NCBI GenBank assembly: GCA_024734495.1
Contig: JALMQS010000075.1
Span: 10,412,757-10,476,756, forward strand
Length of the DNA stretch: 64,000 bases
Reading direction: 5' to 3'
Source of the DNA: Forficula auricularia
Taxonomy: Eukaryota > Arthropoda > Insecta > Dermaptera > Forficulidae
Below the pieces are notes generated by a model, which saw nothing but the letters and a program-made list of their open reading frames with translations, did not search any database and had not been told where the DNA came from. Shown here one piece after another: positions 34,790 through 45,591 of the stretch; the stretch's first letter is position 1; each line of letters begins with the position of its first letter. Position numbers and translations under genes: made by a program.

Positions 34790-35105
34790 GTGTGCAAGTG
34801 AGACTTGCATATGCTATATCTTCTTCGAGTGCCATACCCGAAACGGGTGTCGGCGCCTCTCCACATATACCTGTGCTGAGTGCGTTTAGTTGTTTTACAC
34901 AGATATACGGGACCTACTTTTTAACGCCGGTTCCGAACGGCTAATTTGGAGAGGTCACTTGGCAATTATACTCTTGGTAGGTTGCCATTACTTTCCAAGA
35001 GGAGGCGACTGAAAATATATATCTGCCGAGACTCGGTCTCGAACAAGCGATCTCCGAGTCAGCGACCCAACACTATCCACTGACCCACAGTCGCCTCTAT
35101 ATGCT
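34790..35105 (-). mobile_element. tRNA-derived SINE
   Basis: The minus-strand head has GGGTCAGTGGATAGTGTTGG (A-box region) and TTGTTCGAGACC (B-box region), as in tRNA-type pol III promoters. The body carries GCCGTTCGGAACCGGCG and ACTAAACGCACTCAGCACAG. It ends near the AAGTCTCACTTGCACACTTA region. Sense to mGluR. Confidence 0.7.
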
Positions 35106-35539
35106 ATATACTATATAAAAAATTTCAAAGTTGTTTTATATCAAAGGGGAAACGAAACTACGCTATTATTTGTGTACCTAGACCGAGCTTTCAAGGATAT
35201 TTCAAGTTCTGTTTTTTAATTATTAGTATATTATATATTATTATTAGTATAAGATTCGTACCCTTGATTTATAAATTTAATTGAGGATTCGTAGGGATGT
35301 GGATAAAATGATTTTTTTAAACAAAAAATAATCACTGTTGAATGTTTTGTCGATTTATTCCAGCTACATCAGCAATTCTCATTTTATCGTTTTGAATGAA
35401 TCTATTTATTTTAATAAAATTATTAATTAGAATAGAGAGAGAAACTATAACTAGACAAATTAATAATTAATTAAAATATTCTATTTTTATTACTTTTCTT
35501 TTACTTTGTCAAACAAGCTTTTTCAATGAAATGTAGACA

Positions 35540-36655
35540 CACGGCAGCGTGTCAGCCAAGTTTGGAAAAACGGACGACACACCGGCCATGTGTATATTTA
35601 CACGAACCATTTCGAGCTACTTTCGACCCTCTCTTAACTCAAAAACTATTAGACCTACACACTTGAAATTTTCCATGCCTAATAAGGCCCACTGGAACAC
35701 CTGAAATCCCAAATTTCATGAATAAACCTATTATAGTTATTGAGTTATTAAGGTCTGAAAAGTGACATTTTTAACACTTACTGACTGACATATCAAAAAC
35801 CTAAAGTACTTCCGCTGATCCTAGAATGCTGACATTTGGCATACTGGTAGAGTTTGTGCTAAAAATAAAGGGAAAATTCGAAAAAGCGAAACTTTCTCTT
35901 TTTCAGGACCTAAAATGAAGGGGTGAAATTTATCATATAGGCTTAATTAACAAATAGTGGAAATACAATCAAGCTAGAATTCTGAAATTTGCAATACTGG
36001 TAAATCTTGGCACATTAATAAAGGAGGATGTTGAAAAACCGAAACTTTCCCTTCTTCGGGGTCCAGAAATGAAGGGGTGAAATTTATGAAAACCCGATCG
36101 AATTATTTAGATAAATTAAAGGATACAACTTTTCAAAAATTAATGATATCTGTCCAAAAACATAAATGTGAAAAAGAGGCCAAGTTCGGTGCAAACGGCT
36201 TCGCCGACAAAAGAGTTGAAATCTAAACAGGTATCAAGTTCCATAGCAGTTGCTTAAATCATAGCTATAGGGATGTACAACGTTCTTCAATTGATTTAAA
36301 AGAAAATTTATTACGTTCTTTGATATTAAATTTATATCTTGGCAAGTCCAACTAAATTGTTTGTAGTATCAAATAGAACAACTAGCAAAGCTAAATTTTA
36401 AGTTTGTATTAAATATCATCAGGTTAAGGTTAATTTATTGACTATTATAACTTGCCACGTTATAAATTTAATATCAAAGAACGTAACAAATTTTCTTTTA
36501 AATAAATTGAAGAACGTTGTACATCCCTATAGCTATGTATTAAGGAACTGCTATGCAACTTGGTACCCGTTTAGATTTCAATTCATTTTTCGGCGAAGCC
36601 GTTTGTACCGAACTTGGCCCCTTTTTAACATTTATGTTTTTGGACAGATTAACCA
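35540..36655. repeat. Interspersed element ending in a 200-bp foldback
   Basis: 35540-36147 is a unique-strand body with an approximate internal duplication (CGAAAAAGCGAAACTTTC and GAAAAACCGAAACTTTCCC, each followed by AAATGAAGGGGTGAAATTTA). 36148-36352 is then mirrored at 36449-36650 (landmarks TGTCCAAAAACATAAATGTG, ACGGCTTCGCCGA, TAGGGATGTACAACGTTCTT). No ORF. Confidence 0.7.
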
Positions 36656-36904
36656 AATAGGTAACGAGTTTTAATTTATTAATTAAATTCATTTATGAGA
36701 TTAAAAACAATGAAATCTAAATTGCTGATGAAGTCGAAATGAAACGATCAATAAAGATTAATTTTAGTTTTAAAAAAATATATTTTCCCAGTGAATCCTC
36801 AATTAAATTAATTATGAATAAATAATATTTATTTATAAAAAAGTAATAATTCAGATTATTTATGAATGCGAATAAATTTACCCTAAAATGATTTTCCTCA
36901 GTAT

Positions 36905-37330
36905 TTCATACGCTAAGGCATATCCCCCACAAGGGGAGGTCCAGGTGCACCTGTGGAGCCCGGACCCGACCGTAACATTCTTTTTTATCAGTATATGTTA
37001 GAAAAAAAACTTTTAAAAATATTCGTAAAGTGTAAAAATTAATGTTTAATATTATTTTTTTTTAATTTCGCTTCATTTATAGTTTTACGCGTTTACCCTT
37101 AGTATCATTGGAAAGTAAAAATGTATATGATGTAGTTTAATTTATTTTCAGGACCTTATCCAGGCACTACATTTTTTTCATTAAAATAACAGCACAACAC
37201 CACTGTAATTGGCGAAATAACAAAAAATAAAACCTAATCTGACAAACTTTTTCCATTTCATAAAAAACAAGTAGGTACTTATTTCATAATCCGATTCAGA
37301 TTTTGGGCCCCGAGCCCGAAATTTCATGCG
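36905..37330 (-). repeat. GC-richer interspersed repeat, copy 2
   Basis: Reverse complement of blocks at 4360-4520: CAGATTTTGGGCCCC, CCCGAAATTT, and CAGGTGCACCTG near 36943. The spacing between blocks is wider than in copy 1. A 116-codon frame at 37303-37653 overlaps its edge and has no recognisable domain. Confidence 0.45.
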
Positions 37331-38156
37331 AGGGCTATGCTCTAAAGATAAATGGGCTTAAAAATTTTAAAAAAATGTTGAACCAAATTAACACTCTAAC
37401 AGCCCGACGAGGCAGGTTCGCTGAGCGTACCGAGAAATTTATTCAAATTGCTTTAAGATCCTGGTGGGTGGTCAATGTGATTCATTTCAAGACCAGAAGC
37501 ATTTCACTGATTACCATCCTCTTTAAGAGAATATCCGAGATAGATCCTTTTGAGTCAATTAACTTTCTATTGCTTGATTATCAGTTGCTCATCAGATTCT
37601 CATCGTTGCTAATAAAAACATTTTATTCTCCATTAAACGGAACAATCAAATAAAAATAAACCTTCCTTTAAATGAAATAAAATTCATCGATTTAATAAAA
37701 ATAGCAAACGAGTTCATCCGAAATAATTCCTCTTACTTAGAATTTAATCAAACTTTAATTATTTATTACTTTTTTATTTACTAAGTAATTTTATACTTTT
37801 TCGTTAATTTAGTAACGATAAGTTAACTATGTATTTATTTAATTGTTCTTGATTTAATTTATTTGTATAGTCGAGTTTCGAATGAATTATACAAAGAGAA
37901 CCCACTCAATTGGAAAGAGAAAAGAATGCGTCATTAAACAGACGAACGATCTTAATAGGATTATATTTTTAATTTGGCCATAAAATCCCTTGATAAAAGA
38001 ATTAATTAAACTTAAATTAATCCACATTTTTAAACATGATCCTTTTGCTAAAAAATTATCCCATCTTTGTCAATAAATAATTATTAATTGGTCCATTTGA
38101 CGAAGGCAGCTCGCTGATGACTTGACTATTGAATTCAGTCAAAAAAATGTCATTTT
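37331..38156. other. Unassigned AT-rich sequence
   Basis: No supported gene. The open frame at 37303-37653 is the longest here and is not convincing: no domain, no splice context. Confidence 0.45.
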
Positions 38157-39113
38157 TACTTTATCCAATGCGAAGCATGGGGAATGTATTGTAATCGGTC
38201 TAGCGGCAAGTGCGACTTCAAAGGGTCCTCGGGTAAAGACTACGGAACCCATGGCATTAATTAAAGTCACAAATTGTAGTATTCAATTAGGTTAAATTTT
38301 AGCACGTGACGGTTTTGTCAAAAATTACATGGGGTCTCGTCGAGAGGCCAAAAAGTGCGATTTTTTCAGGAAGTGCGTGCGGATGTATGGATGTATGGAT
38401 GAATAGATTGATGTTATCGTTTATTTCGACCAGGATTTTTTCCACACCGTTGCACCAATTGAAATTAAATGAAAAACCTACCATTACTTTAACAAAATGA
38501 AGCGCTGATTAGTTTTTGGTACATTTGGATCCACAAACATTAGTTCTTTATTCCAGTACTTTTTTAGTTTTTCTAAATATTTTGAAAATGATTTAACCAA
38601 TTTTATTGAAATTTAATATCCTAATTAAGTACCTTGGAGGCCACAAAAAAGGTTAAATAAAGTTTTTAGTGGTTGCCAATAATAATCGAAACGTCAAAAA
38701 TCCAATGTAGAATTGTTATTCCTCAAGTATTAGATAAGAATCGATCACTATTTTTGAATTTAAGCCAATATGGACTGCAAATTGCAAGTGATATTTGATT
38801 AATAATAAAGAAATAAATGTATTAATATTTCAAATGGGAATCGGATTAGCCGAGAGCTTAAAGACACTAGTCTTCTAAGCAGGAGTCCCAGGTTCGAGTC
38901 CGAGTCCCTGCATTGATATTTGACCGGCTATAATCTGATTCCTAGTCACCAATCCGTCTGGCAAGCGTGGTGACTTAATGCCAACCTCCTTCCATTTGAT
39001 GGAAGAGGCCTATATTCAGCAGTGGATTGTCGATATCGACAGGCTGATGATGATGATGATGATTTCAAATGACTTTGGATAAAGTTTAGCAACGATCTGT
39101 TGCAGTTTATTTT
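38157..39113 (+). mobile_element. Helentron/HINE-like element, copy B, carrying a SINE
   Basis: Starts ACTTTATCCAATGCGAAGCA and ends TTTGGATAAAGT followed by GCAACGATCTGTTGC and AGTTTATTTT. The 11-bp terminal inversion plus a short hairpin just inside the 3' end resembles Helitron2/Helentron non-autonomous elements. The tandem array is reduced to one partial unit. A SINE interrupts it at 38837-39061. Confidence 0.6.
38837..39061 (+). mobile_element. tRNA-derived SINE with target duplication
   Basis: The 225-bp SINE is flanked by ATTTCAAATG at 38827-38836 and 39062-39071. The head has TTAGCCGAGAGC (A box) and GGTTCGAGTCC (B box). The 3' part has GGAAGAGGCCTATATTCAGC and ends CAGGCTGATGATGATGATGA. 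That tail is shared by many arthropod SINEs and their RTE-type partner LINEs. The unoccupied site exists at 59360-59380. Confidence 0.9.
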
Positions 39114-39179
39114 AACTTTTAAGGAAATAGGTATTAGTTCTTTTTTGTGAAACCCACCATGAAATTATACTCAATTTTT

Positions 39180-39905
39180 AACCGACTTCAAAAAAGGAGG
39201 AGGTTCTCTATTCGATTGAATTTTTTTTTTTTTTTTTTTTTGTGCCTATGTTACCTCATATCTCCGCCAATTGTCAACCGATTTTGAAATTTTTTTTTGC
39301 ATTGGGTCCAGTCTAGCTTCCGATTGGTCCCATTTTTTTTTCGATTTTTTTTCATAGGTATTAGACCTTTTTTATTAGGTTTGTTTAGGTTTGTTTAGAC
39401 CTAACCTCTTTGTTTATGAACCGATTTCGATGGTTCTTTTTTTATCCGAAAGGGGGTGTCTTAGGGATGGTGTCATATTAATTTGGTCAAGTTCTGATGA
39501 TATAATCACTATTAATAACATCACTAAAAAGAGAAAAATAAAAATTTTTAAGAAAAAATAAAAACCGACTTCAAAAAATTAAGTGCAACAAATATAAAAA
39601 TACACTAAAAGGTATAAAATAATTATTATCTTATTTAGTTACAACTAAACGACGAAATATTAACACGAAATTACTTTTTGAAGTTGGTGCCAAACATATA
39701 CCTTTTATGAATCGCACTCGACGGATCTTACTTAGTACGTTTGGCGGGTACGCTCGCTTATAGGTATAGTTTGTTTGGCACCGACTTCAAAAAGTAATTT
39801 CGTGTTAATATTTCGTCGTTTAGTTGTAACTAAATAAGATAATAATTATTTTATACCTTTTAGTGTATTTTTATATTTGTTGCACTTAATTTTTTGAAGT
39901 CGGTT
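39180..39905 (-). mobile_element. CGACTTC foldback element, copy 5
   Basis: Complete 726-bp copy in reverse orientation, from AACCGACTTCAAAAAAGGAG to GAAGTCGGTT. Nearly the same as copy 3 (12150-12876), including the duplicated AGGTTTGTTT and the long T-run at 39220-39240. Confidence 0.85.
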
Positions 39906-40056
39906 TTTATTTTTTTCTTAAAAATTTTTATAGATTGTAATTTTTTTGTTTATTTGAGTTTAGAAATGTCTGAAACGTAGAGAAAAATCATTTCTAAATG
40001 TTATTTTTATAACTGTATATCATTCTCATCCATAATACCTAAATATTAATTAAAAG

Positions 40057-40161
40057 AGGAATAGCAGGGATCGGATAATAAATAAAAATAGAGTTTTTAT
40101 TAAATGGCCCATTTAATAAAAACTCTGTTTATTATTTATTGTCCAATTCCCTGCTATTCCT
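40057..40161. repeat. Palindrome
   Basis: AGGAATAGCAGGGATCGGAT is mirrored by attgtccaattccctgctattcct, around a centre AAATGGCCCATTT. About 105 bp with few mismatches. Confidence 0.8.
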
Positions 40162-40551
40162 GATTTAATTGTTATTTTTTATGTCTCTCTGTGTCTATTA
40201 GCGTGTTAAAATTCCGATATTCACGATAACTCAAGAAAAGAAAGTCGAAAAAAGCTCATTCTGGTGCCAAAATGATTTTATTTCTAAACCGAAGTAATTA
40301 GATTTTGGCGTTCCTAACTTGAGAACTTCCGAATCAAAAATTCATTTATACAGAAATAAGTCAAATAGGTAGTCAAAATAGAGTTAATCAGTGCATAAAA
40401 TTTTGTTTTATATAAGCCTCATCTTTTAGGTGGGGCCAAGTTTCAATTTTAAAATTTACACTTAATTGCTTAGTAGGAGAGCCGCATTTTTATCTAATTT
40501 TTTAATAGTATATGAATTGCTTTAATCTGAATTCAGGTTAAAATTATACTT

Positions 40552-41690
40552 AACTAGCTGCAAGGCCCGCCTTCGGCGGCCCTCTTGCTAACCAGGGGGC
40601 ACGCCCCCTGGACCCCCAACCCACGAATCCCACCCTCACATTACACTCCCCCCCGACCCATCCAGCACCCCTACCCCCGCACCATGAACCCGTGCCCAAC
40701 CCCCGCCCCGATACCACAGAACCCAAACCTCACCCCCCACTCCAACCCACCACACTCCCCAAAACCCACCCAGCACCCCAACCCCCGCCCCCACACCACC
40801 ACCCCAACCCTCACCCCACCCACCTCGGGCCCCCAACCCACGAAACCCAACCTCACCCCCCACTCCAACCCACCACACTCAACGAAACCCACCCAGCACC
40901 CCAACCCCCGCCCCCACACCACCACTTCAACACTCTAACCTGCACCCCCACCTCGGACCCCCACCCCGTACCACCCCACTACGCCACTGGCCTCACCTGA
41001 ACCCCCATCCACCAACCTTGCACCACCCCCGTGCCCCCCCCCTACTCCGCCATACTCCCTCACTCCACCGCCATTCCACTCTGCGCATCCCATGCCCTAA
41101 CCCACCCCCACTCCACCCCCGCACCCAGTTTTTGCATTTCTAGCCTTCTAGTGACCCACAGATTATTTAAACAAAATTTGGTTGAGTTTGGTCCAAGAGC
41201 AAGAATATTCATTTTTTGCAAGAATTTATATATTTTTCTCCTTCCCCCTTTTTGGGTGGTTTTTGGGGGAATTTTTTTTAAACAAAAGTTGTCAGAAATC
41301 ACATCCCCCTACAACTTTGCTCATTATAAAATTTCCCGTAGAGTTAATAGCTTAAGAGTTATTTGATAATTTTCATTCGTGCACCCCCCCAAACCCCCTT
41401 TTGGGGTCAAAATATCAAAACGTTATATAACTAAAAACGTAAGTTAAAAGACCTCTGATACAAATATGAAATTTCATAATAATCCCTTCAGCCGTTTTGA
41501 CGTGAATCGTGAGCAACTTTTCGCGGAAACCACTGAAACAGACAGACAGACAGACATACAGACAGGAATTTTGTTGAGAGTGTTTTCGTTCATAACTTTG
41601 CTTGAAACGTGTGCAACCAAAATTTGGCTTGATTTGGACCAATGTACAGACAAAACCTTAATTTTATATATATAGATATATATATATATA
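40552..41690 (+). repeat. Unclassified element with extreme C-rich tract
   Basis: Head ACTAGCTGCAAGGCCCGCCT with TCGGCGG and a hairpin CCAGGGGGCACGCCCCCTGG. Then about 500 bp (40600-41130) almost without G on the plus strand, including a 123-bp tandem duplication (CACCCCCCACTCCAACCCAC at 40731 and 40854). Then an AT-richer part with (GACA)n at about 41541-41570, ending CTTAATTTTATATATATAGA. Open frames in the C-rich part (Pro/His/Thr-rich) are compositional. The class is not known to me. Confidence 0.65.
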
Positions 41691-42717
41691 TATGATCAAA
41701 GAACGAATAGGAAAATGAGAATCTTTTTTCTGAAAAGGCCATGGATAGAAGAATACTTTCGAGCTATCTATTAGCGACCTGGTGCAAGGTTCAAAAAACA
41801 AGTCCAGACAAGTTTTAATTGAGAGGAAATTATTCCTCATTTATGTTATTCTAGAAAGACCCGAACTGGAATTCTTTATAAATAAAGGAGTGTAAAAAAA
41901 TAATAAATTGCGATTGGCTGTGAATTACAGACTAAACATGAATTTAGAAAAAATATTTTAATTCAATTTTATGTTTATTTCCTTTATAAATAAAAGCAAA
42001 TTAACATTTTTCGGATATGTATTGTACTGTATTTGTATTTTATGTTATCAATTCAATTTTAATTGTAAAAATCTGTATCTGATGGCTAAAAGGCCAGGGA
42101 TGAATGAATAAAAAAAAATCATTTCTCGGAAAGCCCAACAAACAGAAAATTATCTTCGCTGAAAAATTTCCGATTTTTTTCTTTTTCAGAATTATTATTT
42201 TGTTGATGAGCATTTATATGTTATTTTTATATATATTTTTTTTTTCAAAATAATCATAATTGATTATACCAATGTCAGTTTGGATTCCAGTACTTACCTA
42301 CAATGATGTAAAAAAAGAATATATTATATTCTGAGCATTTTAGCTTAAGAATTTCCGAATGAGAAACTTAAACAATCAGAAAAAAATCGAATTGTTGAAT
42401 GATGATCGGTTGAACGGTTGTAGCTAATGAAAACAAAGGTTTATATGAATAAATTGCATCTTAGGGCCAAATTTTAGATTTCTAATGACGAGAATGCTCT
42501 ATGTACCAAAATTTGCATAGAGCATAGTCTTGTAGAAATGTTGACATTTTTAAATTTTCAATTTAATTGATATTTGAGATTTTTTTAATTTAACATAAAT
42601 AATATTATATTTTTATATTATCTAGTCATCTGAGTTTATTGTCTACTATTAACTATTGATTTTAATTATATGAGATCTCCAGCTATTCTCAGTGTTAAAG
42701 TCCAGTAGTTCTTAATA
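41691..42717. other. Unassigned AT-rich sequence
   Basis: No supported gene or named repeat. Confidence 0.5.
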
Positions 42718-42970
42718 TACGATCTTTTCGTGCGTGCCTTCGGCACGCCCTCGAAGCTCGGCCCTCCGGGCTGCTACCCTGGCGGGCTGCGTCTTGGTCC
42801 AAAAATTTTATTCCTCTTAAAAAACCACACTCCAAATGTATACCTGTAAACTCCCGAAAATACATACTTTCTTAAAAGTTTCGCCTCATTTTGGCCCTGA
42901 CACAGCTACAGAAATGAGCCTGCATTAGGTCAGCGTTGCTGCAAATTAATCTGGACTATTCTTATTATAA
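42718..42970 (+). repeat. Repeat with GC-rich head, internally deleted copy
   Basis: Same head as 30541 (TTTTCGTGCGTGCC, GAAGCTCGGCCCTCCGGG) and same end (GTCAGCGTTGCTGCAAATTA). The 600-odd bp between GAAATGAG and the end are missing. Confidence 0.7.
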
Positions 42971-43236
42971 ATGGGTCGCGAAGCATGTCCTTTGGGTTGC
43001 GCAGAGTCGATAATCAAATATGTATTTATACATTTATTTTCAATAAGTTTAAAATATATTTCAATTTATTCAATAGTATTCAAAGTAAAAATATTAAAAA
43101 CACGTGCTTTTTCATTAAATTTTCCTTGAAAATTTTTTACTATCCATTGCATCTTAAATTACAGCTTCATTTTTTATTTTTCTTATATAGGTAATTGTTC
43201 AATATCGTTTTTATTTTCAATAAAAATATGATAAAT

Positions 43237-44010
43237 AAATATTTATTACCCGACCTGCTTAGAGGCACAAGTCCTCAGTGCCTAGGTCAACAAAACATCA
43301 ATACAAATTAACTATAGAAATTAATAAAACATCAATACAAATCAAATACAAGAAATTAACAATTAACAAACAAGAAAAAAAATTAGAAATGTATGCTCAT
43401 TAATAAATAACATGATCATAGATCTCCATCAAAAGATAAAACGTAATTTAAATAATTCCGCGCAAAAACCCGATATCAGGAGCAAACGACGCATTAGCCA
43501 TCCCGACATTTGCTATAAGTTGTTAAGGAAACCTGGTCAAAACCTTAACAAGGGTGGTAAGACCTCTCTCTACCTCAGGTAATCTCTGGTTGTGAGAACT
43601 AAATAAAATTTTGCACTACTCTAGGACATTAAGACTTGACAAAATTTATAATTGACCTAATCATATGGGGCAGAGGACTATAATGCCAAGTAGTAACAGA
43701 CAGACTGTTCCACAAATCAATGCCAGATCCTACAAATGAATGTAAACCGATATTTTTCAAGAATCTTGGCTTACGAATCTTTTTTCTATGATCCGCTCTG
43801 CCTAAATAACTTGGTTCCTTAAATCTATTCGTTATTTCCTCCCAACTCCTAAAACCCTTATACGCTTTGAAAATCACATTCAATTTAGCTCATTCCCTTC
43901 TCTCCAATAAGATAGACCACCTTAATTCATTAATCATTGAAGTGACACTACTAAACCTATCAAATTTACCTAAAATAAATCTAGCCGCACTCCTTTGTGC
44001 CATTGATTAA
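43237..44010 (-). pseudogene. 3' part of a Jockey/CR1-like LINE
   Basis: The minus-strand C-terminal reverse-transcriptase region reads MAQRSAARFILGKFDRFSSV, TSMINELRWSILLERRE, a stop, AKLNVIFKAYKGF, then NIGLHSFVGSGIDLWNSLSV to a stop at 43629. Compare the family pattern RAARFVLGDY...SSVTSML..L.W..L..RR and LWNSLP. 5'-truncated. The 3' UTR ends in an AAT-rich tail at about 43237. One in-frame stop near 43890. It differs from the LINE families at 1230 and 50640. Confidence 0.8.
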
Positions 44011-44539
44011 TTTTATCATAAAATGTCAAAGCTTAAATTATTTCAAATTTAAAAAATTTCATTAATGTTCATAAAGCTAAGTCTTAATATTAAGCGCCTG
44101 CCAATGCAGCCAGCACAACAAAACGTTCTAATCGAATGCATACCTTACGTAAGTAGGCGTTAAGGGACTTTCTAATTACTTGGGTGTAGATAAGTTAACA
44201 TTTCGCAGTTCAGCCTCTCTTTATTTTTTTATCACACGATCCCTTTATAATTTTAATAAAAAATTGACAAGTGCGAGCGACACGTAATATTTTTCAACTG
44301 CCATACAATTAATTAATTTTTAGCAAGCTATTGGTTATTATTTTTTTTTTAATAGTCACACTATTCTACTTTTACAAATTTTCATATATTTTTAAAACTA
44401 AAAGCTGCAACATTAGAGGGAAGACCTTCCACTAGTAAATTTGGACCGAATGTTTTCTATATTTGATTCGATCACGAATCAACTGTAGAGAATTTTTGTC
44501 AAATATTGAGTGAAAATAATATTTGAACTTATATATTTC

Positions 44540-44742
44540 TATAATTAAGTAATGGAGAGGGATTCAGCCAATGGGTAGCCTCTGCTGAATAAAAACTCCC
44601 AATTATGGAAAACGTTTCGGCTTTAATTAAATAAACGTTTCGGTTTTAATTAAATAAAGCCGAAACGTTTTCCATAATTGGGAGTTTTTTTATTCACCAG
44701 AGGCTACCCATTGGCTGAATCCCTCTCCATTACTTAATTATA
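44540..44742. repeat. Palindrome of a Penelope-like terminal unit
   Basis: Two inverted copies of a unit with AAGTAATGGAGAGGGATTCA, GCCAATGGGTAGCCTCTG, AACTCCCAATTATGG and AAAACGTTTCGGCTTTAATT. The same unit occurs next to a Penelope-type endonuclease at 57399 and at 59078 and 59815. Confidence 0.75.
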
Positions 44743-44801
44743 TACATATACAGCCATCAAAATTGTATCAATTATATATTTCTAACTTGAAATAATGATC
44801 T

Positions 44802-45153
44802 TAAATAAATTTTTATATCAATGAGAATTGTTTTGACCGCGCTTATTTGAAAAAGATATTTTATCACGAGACTACTGCGGATTATGCTATTGAAGTCTGT
44901 GGAGTCTTAAGTCTGGACCAAGAGAGAAAAAGATGTGATCCACTTAGCTACAATCCAACGTCATTTTGCGTATAGCCCGCTAGACGCAAAATGACGTTGG
45001 ATTGTAGCTAAGTGGATCACATCTTTTTCTCTCTTGGTCCAGACTTAAGACTCCACAGACTTCAATAGCATAATCCGCAGTAGTCTCGTGATAAAATATC
45101 TTTTTCAAATAAGCGCGGTCAAAACAATTCACATTGATATAAAAATTTATTTA
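44802..45153. repeat. Near-perfect 352-bp palindrome
   Basis: 169-bp arms (44802-44970, 44985-45153) with a 14-nt loop, TATAGCCCGCTAGA. I found one mismatch, at GAG/GTG in AATGAGAATTG versus CAATTCACATT. No ORF and no clear target duplication. Confidence 0.9.
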
Positions 45154-45180
45154 GTAAATTTGGGACTCATAGCGCTAGAC

Positions 45181-45583
45181 CAGAGGTCGGGGAGCTTTTT
45201 AGCCATTACCCCAAAATATTTTTGCGTAAGTTGCTCTTACCCCTATATTCTGAAAAGGAAAAAAACAATGTAAATGTATATTATTTATTATTTAGTGAAT
45301 TAATTGGAATTTACATTCAAACGCATTTACGTTTTAGAAAAATGATGTTGTTTCATTTTCGCTATGACTTCACTCATGACAAAAAACGGATAACTTGTAT
45401 TAATGTTTTTATATATTTTTTTAACTTTTATTAATTTTACGATTTTGAATTCCTGGAAAAGCTATCAAAGTAAAAATACTATAATAGTTTATAAAATAGA
45501 AAATTTTAAAAATATCCTTATTACCACCGATAGTTTCATTGTTACCCCATTTGAGGTAATTTACCCCGGTTCCCCCACCGCTG
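45181..45583. mobile_element. hAT MITE with perfect 8-bp target duplication
   Basis: CGCTAGAC at 45173-45180 and 45584-45591. Ends CAGAGGTCGGGGAGC and the complement of CAGCGGTGGGGGAACCGGGG. 403 bp, no transposase. It abuts the 352-bp palindrome. Confidence 0.9.
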
Positions 45584-45591
45584 CGCTAGAC

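Noticed and set aside
37303..37653. 116-codon open frame on the plus strand
   Set aside because: It overlaps a repeat, has no recognisable domain and no supporting splice or promoter context.
40585..41000. Pro/His/Thr-rich open frames of 80-117 codons on both strands
   Set aside because: They follow from the C-rich composition, which removes stop codons in several frames at once. No start context, splice sites or domain.
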